Shown here: one piece after another, positions 54,786 through 64,000 of the stretch
How positions within the stretch are numbered: the first letter of the stretch is position 1
Layout: each line of letters opens with the position of its first letter
Position numbers and translations under genes: made by a program
The notes under the pieces: model-generated
What the model was told of the DNA's origin: nothing
What the model saw: the letters and a program-made list of their open reading frames with translations, nothing else
The model's database searches: none
NCBI RefSeq assembly: GCF_014529535.1
Contig: NW_023503555.1
Span: 7,564,001-7,628,000, forward strand
DNA from: Bradysia coprophila
Lineage: Eukaryota > Arthropoda > Insecta > Diptera > Sciaridae
Length of the DNA stretch: 64,000 bases
Reading direction: 5' to 3'

Positions 54786-57284
54786 GTCTGTATTACAGAC
54801 TCTGTAACAGGTTCAGAGAAAAATATTTTTTTGAAAGAGGAAATTACTTTTGACGCTTGCAATACTTTTGTAACGCATGAAAATTTTTGACGCATGAAAA
54901 TATTTTTTTTATGGGCGAAAATATTTAAGTATTTTAAAATTACAGTAATCCCTAACAACAAAGCCGTTTATAATAAAAATCGAATCGAATAGCTTTTCGG
55001 GCTAAATTGGTTTTTCCCAATAAAAAAACTTTCTCAAAATTTTACACGCATTATTCTCCTTACATAAACACAAAAATTTAATGAATAAATAAGGTGGCTA
55101 TTAATTCACATATGGATGTATGTAATTTCGAACGGGTAGGTAATATTACTTCAGAACTATATACGCCATTGTAACATCAGAACGACAACGTATCTCTTTC
55201 TATTTCGTTATACATTTAACCATGTAGAATATGAATTTAATGGACGCTAAAACGCTAATGGCATAAAATATTAATAAACATCATTTGTCACAATTCCCAA
55301 AAAAGTAAGGCCAAAATGAACGAAAATTTTTAATATGTAAATTATGTTGCTCTAAATGTAAAGTGGAGAGAAAGTGTATGTAATAATATCGAATATTGAA
55401 ATATTGAATAATTCGTATATGCCATAAATATTAGACATTTGGTTCATATTTTCCACCTTCCATTGTAAAAGTTCCTTCGGTTTTTTTTAGTTTATTTTTT
55501 GGTTATTGCCCACTATAGTACAACCACCCGCTCCACCACCACCCCCAAAAAATGTCGATTTACATTTATTATTCATAATAATTGCGTACGGACTGCTATT
55601 ACTGAATTTTTTTGGTAAATGTGGAAACATGCTATCTTACAATATCTTTTTGCTGGACAGTAATACGTTTTAGAACGCATGGGATACGTATATACGTATG
55701 TTTCACTGTAAGTATCTGTACTCTACATACACACACTTGATATATACCTGGTAGTCACACACAATCAGTCCTTTTTAACTTTTCTAGCAATTATCTAATT
55801 CTAATTTTGGTAATTGGGTTAAAGTTTTTCAACGAAATTCGGTACGACTTTGTTGGAGGGAAGCGTCAGTATAATTGTGAAGAAGTTCCAATGACGAGGT
55901 CACCATATAAAATTACATAAAATCTTTCCAAGGCTGTCACGAGAATAGCTTTTTTTTTGAAAATGTTATCTTTCTTTGAGTCCGAGACACGGTTCCATAC
56001 CATATATTTCCATATAATTTATTCCCATAACTGTTAACAAGTCTTACGTTCAAGTTCATTTAGATTCAAAAGATTTTTCTGGTTTCTTGATGTCACTACA
56101 ACTTGAGAATTGCGGAACCAATTTTGGAACTTTTGTCTTTAATCGACGAGGAATATAATGTTTGGTGTCAAGTTCGTAGCTGGACAATATTGACTAATAC
56201 TACCTGGACTAATGATATTGGAGTCATTCCTCAAATTTCTTTTGCCTATTTTCTAGCCAGTGCTGAACCGATTTTTAAAATTTTTGTTTCCTTCATTGAA
56301 GACTCAGTGAAGACATTTTCACTGGCGATTTCCTACCCATTTTTCATAAGAGTGGTGTCATTTAAAAGCTACATTCAAATACTTCTGAGTTCTTCCGGCC
56401 AGCCATGATCCATCTTCAGTAGCCTGAGATATAATCTGGGAAAGTTACGTAGCTGTAATTTGGGATGCTACTTCTAGTGTTTCTAGTTTCTTGCACAGAC
56501 ATCTCATCACTACTTTCCCTCTCCTTCATTTCTGAACAAGAATTGTGAAAAATTTCTTTTCTGGAACGTTATTGACGATTTTCCTAATGCACGTAACCAT
56601 TTTATTGGTCCTGTTTCTCGATGAAATAATTTCTGTGACTGGTTAAGGTGTAACCCATCCAAAATAATCTTGACGTTTCTTCTACTTCCTTGGTCGAAAC
56701 ACTTACGTTTTCGGCCACTTTTTCGGCTAACATCCGGACTTTTAACCAGTTTGAAGTCACCACAGATCAGTTCCTAAAAATAAGTGACGTCTTTATGGTC
56801 CACTGTCTTCCCTATTCTAGAACAGTAGAACTGCAAGGACTAATGTTTTTCGATATCCTCGATCCAACCAACAACTTTGTATCATATTTGCTACATTTTA
56901 ACATGAAACTAAATCTTGGAATTTTCTAGAATTTTTGAGCTTTTGCATTAATTCACAGCACTGCTTCTAGCACTTCATTTATTTTGTAAAGATAGATGAC
57001 TGGTTTTCGTTGTATGAGTTAAAACATACAAACAATACTAAGCGGTAGCTCTTGTCACTAAAGCCTCCAAATTTGACACTTGTCAATTCAGTGTTGATGC
57101 TAGGTGCAGTGATTTCAAGAATTGAATTCTTTACGATAGGAAACCATTTAGATGATTAACATGATTAATCAAATGTTTATCAAGTGATAAGGTATGTTAG
57201 TCGTCATCTTCGTAAGTTAGTTGCTAATCATAATCCTAAGGCGTATTCAAATTTTGTGCTAAAATATCATAAACTGGAAATTTT

Positions 57285-57327
57285 CCAGTCAATTAAGGGT
57301 TTCCAGTGGAAACCCTTAATTTACTGG
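57285..57327. repeat. 20-bp-arm hairpin
   Basis: CCAGTCAATTAAGGGTTTCC and GGAAACCCTTAATTTACTGG pair with one mismatch around a 3-nt loop. Confidence 0.75.
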
Positions 57328-58977
57328 ATACATCGATTGTTGGAGGATAAAGATTATGGAAAGAACGTTATTTCAGTAATAATAATTATCCGGGAAATTC
57401 AGGTCGCTTGTAATGACTAGTTGCCATCATCTCATCTGTTATCGACGGTAACGATTAAAGTAATCGACGAACTCTGATAAGTCTCATTTTATATAAGCTG
57501 ATGGAGTGCTTCCACACCAGAAATCCTGACTTAAATTAAATAAAGTAACAGACTCGTTAATTAGATTGGAAAAATGTTGCAATATAGTCAGCAATATGTC
57601 GATAATGGCATCCTCGTTATTTTCGCTCATTATAATTAATATTCCCTTTCAAAGGATAACCCTAATATTCCACCAATAAATTCTCTCACCGCTGCCAAGC
57701 TTAAATTAATTGAATGTCTGTTCTGTTTGGTTGTGTACGTTTTTTTTTCTCTTGAGAAAATAAAACGAGTAAAGCAAGTAAAAAAAAGAGAATTTCTGTT
57801 TGGAAGATCATCATTTCCTGGATACATATGCGTTCAACGTACTGATGCGTTTTTCCCAAAAAGGATGTTGTTAATAAACACTCTAAGTCATATCGAAAAG
57901 TGAAAGGATTTATGTTCACCTTTTTTTCGGTTTTTTGAGCCAGCCACAAATAACAAATAACCGAAAAAAAAACTTGGAATATTTTTCACCCTCATTTTAC
58001 ATATGTTCAGCACAACGATTCCTTATTTATGTTTCAATTTTACCATGACAAATAACCCTTTTTTCCTTTGCTTTCAAAAAAACACTTTCAATGAACGTAG
58101 TTTTTGCCACAGGTGAGGGATTTGGTTAATTTTTTTTAGAAATGGAAATTTAATTGAAATTTTCAACAGCAAGCAAATATTTGAGAAAATATAATTCAGT
58201 CAATCTGGCTTCAGTATTTAAATAAGAGAAGGTGTAATCAAAGGGAATGTTTTTTTTTTTCTTTGTGATGTTGAGGTATATTAACAGTCGGGAGGTTTAT
58301 TTTTAAATTTCTCCTCCGCTTTTCTCAATTTCTTCTAACAATTTCATTGCTAAAATGGCTAAAAATAGAAATTAATTAAATGAATTCTTTACTGTAGAAT
58401 TGAAGGACCTTTTAATGGTCAGGTCAGTTACATGCTTTTGTTTTCCCAAGGGTCGAAACTGGCTTATTACACACCTCAAGAAAACAAGAAAATTGGTTTA
58501 GGTTTCAAGGGCATGTCACAGTTATTTTCCTGACTCATGCTACAATTCTTTTTTTTAGCGAATTAGAGGTTTTCAGCTTCAGGTAATATGTCTCTTCCGC
58601 CCCGAAGGAAGATCCTTTACCGTGCTCGTAAGGTAAAACCCAACTCGGGAAAAAGATGAAAAGTCTCGTTTTATGTGTCGGCTTGGCCTTGGATCAACAA
58701 TATTCACACGAAAAGTATACTTTTCAACGTTTTATCTCTTGATACGTAATAGTTATTTATATAACCGAGTGATAAATGGCTAGATGTGACTCGAGGCCGT
58801 AGGAATGTGACAATACACATCGTGTATGTCGCTACATTAACAAATCAAAGAAGTCTTCTCGAACCGCTTTGAGTCCGGATGTCACAGTCATGTCACTTTT
58901 TGAAAGTTCGATGACCATTTTCTTAATCTTCCACAGATGGCAAGCACATCATCGAAATAATTTTTTCTATTACTTAT

Positions 58978-59105
58978 TTTGATTAATACAAAATCTGTTA
59001 CTTCAATTGTTTTGCACAGGAATTTTTCTATTTTCTATATAAGACTGTATATGTCAGAACTACTCTATTACCGTTGGTGGTTGTGGTTGTCAATAACAGA
59101 TGGAA
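58978..59105 (+). repeat. ~120-bp dispersed repeat, copy 3 of 4
   Basis: AATACAAAATCTGTTACTTC is followed by AATTGTTTTGC and TGTCAATAACAGATGGAATC, the same layout as at 51261. Confidence 0.6.
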
Positions 59106-59666
59106 TCCTGGTACCACGATATGCGCTTTTCATTTTGGTTGTGCGTTTAAAAACCAAAGTCTCTACTTTTTAAGACTATTAAAAATTTTCTCATTTTAAT
59201 CATGTATAGGTTTTCATTATAAACATCGGTTCCCTGGATCATGAGCTGGAGCTCTAAGAGTGGATGCAAATCATGCTGCTCGGCCGTACAATAATTGACG
59301 ATGGTTTTAACATGCATAAAAAACCGTTTTTGTAAATTTCTGCTTTTATAATTATTGAAGTGGTATGTTGGTTCCAGAAATTGCACCACTCCTCATGGTT
59401 CACCGTATTCTCAGTTATAGAAATTTAGTATTTTAAAGAATTTCTGAGGTTTTTTTGGTTCTCTTAATGATATTTGGGTGGGATTATTAAGGTAGCATGT
59501 AGGTTCCCAAACTTTTAGCACCCTAAATGGTCAACCATCTTACCAGTTCTAGAATTTAAGGAATTTGAAGGATATGTATGGTTTTTTGGGGGTTTTCTTC
59601 TGTACTTTTATGATTATTGAATTGAAAATGTGTTAATTCCCAAAATTCGACAATGACAGATGATCT

Positions 59667-59775
59667 GGGTCTATATTCGAGAAAATATTTTCGAGAATTT
59701 TCTCAAATTTTCGAAAAAAGTTTTTCGTAAAAATTTGAGAAAATTCACGAAATTATTTTCGCGAATATAGGCACA
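59667..59775. mobile_element. 109-bp MITE with an 11-bp flanking duplication
   Basis: TCTATATTCG...GAATTTTCTCAAATTTT pairs with AAATTTGAGAAAATTC...CGAATATAGG. Both sides carry ACAGATGATCT (59656-59666 and 59776-59786). The duplication is longer than the usual 8-9 bp, so a few bases may be a chance match. Confidence 0.75.
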
Positions 59776-62040
59776 ACAGATGATCTACCATCGTTTCAGT
59801 TCCAGAATTCAAGTATTAGAGATTATTGAGGTGGTCGTTGTAGTATGTTGATCCTCAAATTTCCAGGAGTTGGGTTCCTAAGTTTTCATCATAAAATTTC
59901 TTGGTTTCTGCTAAATTTTGTTTTATATGAAAGGTACTCCGTACGGTCCTTCGTAATTGCAATATGGGTAATTTATAAGATGTAGGAGAATCAATCTTCT
60001 CAGAGTAACCATCTAAAACCTATTTGGCACAAAAACCGATTGACTCAAATTCTGTTCGTGCAGTAAATCCATCAAAGTGAAGCAACAATGCAATTCAATC
60101 TATTATGGTGCGTCATTTTCGATAGTCTTATTATCCCATCCATGCAATGACGATTTATTTCTTAATTATTTTTCTTTTTCAAATTACTTATACCTACAGT
60201 TTGTGTCAAAAAATAATGAAATGCCTCTTTGTGCCAGAATTTTTTTTATTATCATCGAATAACCCTACCTACACTACATTTTGAGCTGGTTTGTTGTTTT
60301 TTTTTCTCGTCTACTTCTTATTCGATATTTATTTAGACTTACGCAGTTTCTAATACACGCAGAGCATAATACATTCATTACGTACGCACAGATCTCAAAC
60401 ACAAAACTCCGATATATTTCCATCTCTATTCAACCGGAGTAAAACGAAAAACAATCTCCAGACTTATGAAGCTGCTGTTATCATCAATTCTGCATCTTAT
60501 TTCACACAGTTTATATAACTGGCTCTTATTTGCTTCGCCTATTTATTCCACAGATAATTCCATCTCTTTCGATATGTTCATCGTCGTCGTCGACATCTAT
60601 TCCTTTTAATAAAGCGTATGCATCTTTTCGGAGCAATTGGTGAACATACAGTTTTATAAACCAACTGAGAAAAAAAGGGTCAACGGCCTAGTATCGAAAA
60701 TTGTTCAGGGCCTCACTTAACCCAAGATTATGGCCCTAGGTTTTTCGATGATTTTTTTTTTCAGTAACATTGCTTTTGCTTCGCACAGTTTGGTGTGTGT
60801 GGTTTTCTTTTCTTTTTTAATGGACTATATGTCTCTATATCTGAAATGATTGTTATTCTTAAACTACATTACGTGGTATGGTTTCGTATAACCAAATGCT
60901 ATTAATGAATGATGATTTAAATTATAAATGGAAACGATTCTTATAATTTGTGTGTGCGTTACGTACGTATATACATGTGCTCTGTTCATTTACAATCCAT
61001 ATTACTACTTAAAGTAAGTAGGGTAAGCTCACTATACTTGATTTCCATGCAATAACAAATCGATTGAATTTTGAATTGCTACAATGAATGAAATATAACA
61101 GACACAATGCTCCAAGGCTCCATCGCGAATTTATTATAAAATGCAAATTGCGCAAATTATTGCCAGGTTTTCCATTTTTCGCTTGTAAGTAAAAGAGAAA
61201 TGTGTGGTGCGTTCCACAAAATTCAAATAAGTAATGAAGTCAGACTTGAGGTGTACTCATTGTACAGGTGTATGTCACATATGCATCTGTTATCAAGAAC
61301 GACTAGAAAATTAAGCATTAAATTCAGGTTAGTGCTGTCTTATATATACCAAAATATATTTCATAAACAAAGTGAAATAAAAGATTTTGCATAAAAAAAT
61401 GTAAGATTTTTGTGTCAAAAATACTGGAGATCAATTGAAGTATCAGATTCGATTGATACTAGCGAAAATTCTTGTGTCTGTGAAACCTTAAATATCGCAT
61501 ATGGAGTGTGTGTGAGATTAGGTCTTGTCTCATAATTCTTGTCAATAATTTTGAAAGATTTAATAGTTTAATTACAGACGTGTGGCCCGGCGCACCTTTC
61601 TTGCAATAATTTGAACTCACCAAATGCCTTTATTCCGTTGACTGTAAGTCAGGGTCTTATGCCGGAAAATACCCTAGAATGTTTGTATACCAAAGGTTGT
61701 ATGAAATGTTATGAAAAACGGAATTGTTTGTCCCAATATTTTGCGTGTATACACGATAACTTGAGTAATTATCAACCAATTACCAATTTTATTTTTTTAA
61801 TCGACGCAGAATTGAATTCCTGAGGTTAAGTTCGAAGATGGGATATGTGGGATTAAGGATCTGGAGGTTATTCCAGAAAAACAGTATTTTACACTGTTGG
61901 AAAATTCAATCAATCTAAAAAGATTACTTTGATGAAATTTGATTTTGTCGGTTATATTAGTTATCGCGCATGTTAGTTGGCTATCATGGTGATAGTCAGC
62001 TATCACGGTGATAGTCAGCTATCAAAAAAAATATATTGAA

Positions 62041-62089
62041 AAAATTGTCAGTCAAGGGACCTGACCCGCCCAAAAGGTGGGGCCTAGTA
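62041..62089. repeat. Dispersed block shared with 9165-9214
   Basis: TTGTCAGTCAAGGGACCTGA then CCCGCCCAAAAGGTGGGGCC matches the block at 9165-9214 with only three substitutions visible in ~50 bp, while the flanks differ. Just left of it (61975-62035) GTGATAGTCAGCTATCA is repeated in tandem. Confidence 0.8.
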
Positions 62090-62617
62090 CAATGTGAAGC
62101 ATATCCCCCATAAAACATTCAGTGGATAATTAAGGATTTGCTTTATATGCAAAAACAACAGACGGTAGTAGTCACACGTGGAGTCTATTTTTTCAATGCA
62201 TCGGAAAGGTATTTGCAAACAACACCATTCACCGAATATTTGTTGCATTGTTGCATTAAAGTGTTCAAGTCAGCGTCAGAGTTCTGTAAATTAATAGGGG
62301 CTCTGACAGGCCAAGGCTTGCCGTATGGGGTGACACGCAAAATCACAAGTGCACCTTTTAGTAATTTCATTGAGTTTACTATATTGCTGCATTTCAATAG
62401 AGTTTTTGGCGTCTTTTGGTAGCCAGTCCGGTCATGGGCTCTGACATTCTTATAAATAAACAAACGATCCATCTATCACCCTAAACCAGTCTAAGATTTA
62501 GAGTTTACAAAATGCCAAAATACCTGCACTTCTTTATATTTATGCTTTCACATCTTGCTGCTTGTACTTGCATCATCAATTATCAAATCTATTACTTCTT
62601 TTGATCAAAGTATTTAC

Positions 62618-62745
62618 AACGGTTTGATACAAAATCTTTTACTTCATTATAATTTAACATAAATTTTGCTATTTAAAATCAGAGTAGAAAGAGTCCCTTT
62701 GATTATTTGTGTTGTCAGAGTTTCGATAACAGAATAGCTGCTACC
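62618..62745 (+). repeat. ~120-bp dispersed repeat, copy 4 of 4
   Basis: TGATACAAAATCTTTTACTT is followed by CATTATAATTTAAC, TTTTGCTATTTAAAATCAGAG and TTTCGATAACAGAATAGCTG, the same layout as at 51261. A partial extra copy of the start lies at ~62580. Confidence 0.65.
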
Positions 62746-64000
62746 AATACCTAGTCAGAAGATATTTGAAATTGTGGAACTATGTGTGAGTCTACTACAG
62801 AAGATGTTCTTAACAGGAAATCAATATTCTTAGGTCATTATCTGAGTAAAATATTAATTGGGTTTCAGCGAACGCATCACAAAATATTCAAAACTCAAAC
62901 TGCGACGTTTTCAATGCGTATCTAATTTTCCAACAAATACAAAATCAGCGGGGGAAGTTTTTTCTGTTGTTGTTATAAATTCACATTATACAATTCATGT
63001 GCTCATATTTTTAACATTCATGCAATCGTACAGCTGTCTTAAGAAAGGGTTGAATAGACAGCGAAAAAAAAAACGAATTTAAAAATTGTTGATCGAGGTA
63101 CACACATAAAATAAAGACTCTGCACTGCATTCCCACGCAAATTATTGTACTGGTATTATACCCTAATAAATTTGAATGTTCAGCTTAGGCTCTAATGCAA
63201 TTCGATTAGAAAAAAAAAACAAACCGAATGGAGGAAAAATGTGCACCGGGATATGGATTTATTTAATACCACCACCACTATCGTCGTCTACAATAAAAAT
63301 TTATTTTTTTCTGAATCGAAATCAGTCAGGTGCAATTCAAATGTTTTGATTTTCATGAGAACGAAATCGACGAATTATTTTATCCTTGACTTAATCGGGT
63401 AACCAGATTTATAATTAATAGAAAGAAGTCTAGATAGAGAAAAAAATCCACTATACTCAATCCACACCGATATTTTGTATAAAATGCATTATGTGGCTAA
63501 GATTTATATATATTCGTAAAACGAAAAAATAAGACGAAAAAAAATTGAATTTAATTCCTAGATGCATAACGTCGAAAAGCATTATATAAACATAATGTTT
63601 TTTTCGGTATAAGGGCGTTGGCCCGTCTCTATTTTGGCCTTGAATTTTTATGTACACACATTTAAATGTGCCTTTGCCTATCCTTTTTCTTAAAGAAACA
63701 CGTTTGGCTATGCACGTTTTTATATACGAATATATACGACTGCATAGGCAAACGCGGAACGCTAATGATAGAAACGACAGCCCGAATGTCGCAAACGCAA
63801 TTTTTTCTAGAAAACAAAATTAATTTGAGGGAAAGTACTTACAAAAACGAGTTAAAAATCTTAGATGTAGCCGGTAATTTAGTATTAGTTAGTATTTAGT
63901 ATCTGCCTGTACTGTCGATTACCTGGAGACACACTTACCTGATAAAGTTGAGATTTTCCACTGTGTTTTGTTAGTGATTTGCGAATAATATTTTCTCAGA

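Larger units (their letters stand above)
53254..64000. other. Long A+T-rich region without a supportable gene
   Basis: No frame shows a domain, codon pattern or splice structure that would justify a call; it may be a large intron or intergenic desert. Contents seen: hairpins at 53365-53404 and 57285-57327, a tandem repeat at 53500-53960, dispersed repeats near 54.67, 58.98 and 62.62 kb, a MITE at 59667-59775, a short near-palindromic minisatellite near 61.98-62.03 kb, and a block shared with 9.17 kb at 62.04 kb. Confidence 0.5.

Noticed and set aside
56103-56408. 101-aa frame rich in Ile, Phe and Ser
   Set aside because: Composition is what A+T-rich repetitive DNA gives by chance; no domain or splicing support.
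62138-62472. Overlapping plus- and minus-strand frames of ~95 aa
   Set aside because: Both strands are open at once and the ends carry hAT-like repeat sequence (GTAGCCAGTCCGG), so this is more likely a transposon fragment than a gene.

Overview
The window is eukaryotic nuclear DNA from an insect, most likely a dipteran. The evidence is A+T-rich intergenic DNA, spliced genes with mostly 60-70 bp GT-AG introns, an insect-type Chromator chromodomain gene, an ADD1-like heterochromatin gene, and very many short inverted-repeat elements. A lower dipteran (gnat or midge) is a guess; species cannot be fixed from the sequence alone. Exon models below were built by hand from splice sites and reading phase. 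All except one SWT1 junction join without a phase conflict or doubtful site.

Left part (1-26 kb): five fold-back elements crowd 1.06-3.8 kb. They are followed by an ADD1-like gene (+, 3.96-8.44 kb) whose N-terminal half is a degenerate tyrosine-recombinase (Crypton-type) domain. A small intronless gene (-, 9.70-10.01 kb) encodes an eIF1/SUI1-like domain behind a signal peptide. A dead non-LTR retrotransposon end lies at 11.3-12.2 kb. Three conserved nuclear genes follow: Chromator (-, 13.80-16.84 kb), the TFIIH subunit GTF2H2/SSL1 (+, 20.47-22.00 kb) and a SWT1-like WW-PIN endonuclease (-, 24.41-25.75 kb).

Middle (27-44 kb): a four-deep nest of transposable elements (27.6-30.7 kb) sits in front of three tandem C2H2 zinc-finger genes (31.4, 37.8 and 42.0 kb). 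In these genes each internal finger is its own 84-nt phase 1-1 exon. The middle gene looks like a hybrid made by unequal crossing-over, and the third has lost one finger exon and has a broken last finger. A hAT element with a perfect 8-bp target duplication marks the copy-2 promoter; copy 3 carries the empty site.

Right part (44-64 kb): mostly gene-poor A+T-rich DNA with small repeats. The only supported genes are a divergent pair of 86-aa secreted paralogues (52.10-52.43 kb - and 52.92-53.25 kb +) whose promoters are inverted copies of each other. A ~120-bp repeat recurs in one orientation at 51.3, 54.7, 59.0 and 62.6 kb.

Functionally, Chromator, ADD1-like, GTF2H2 and SWT1-like are nuclear proteins acting in chromatin, transcription or RNA surveillance. 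The zinc-finger cluster is a young, rapidly rearranging family of probable DNA-binding proteins. The secreted genes are lineage-specific in appearance.
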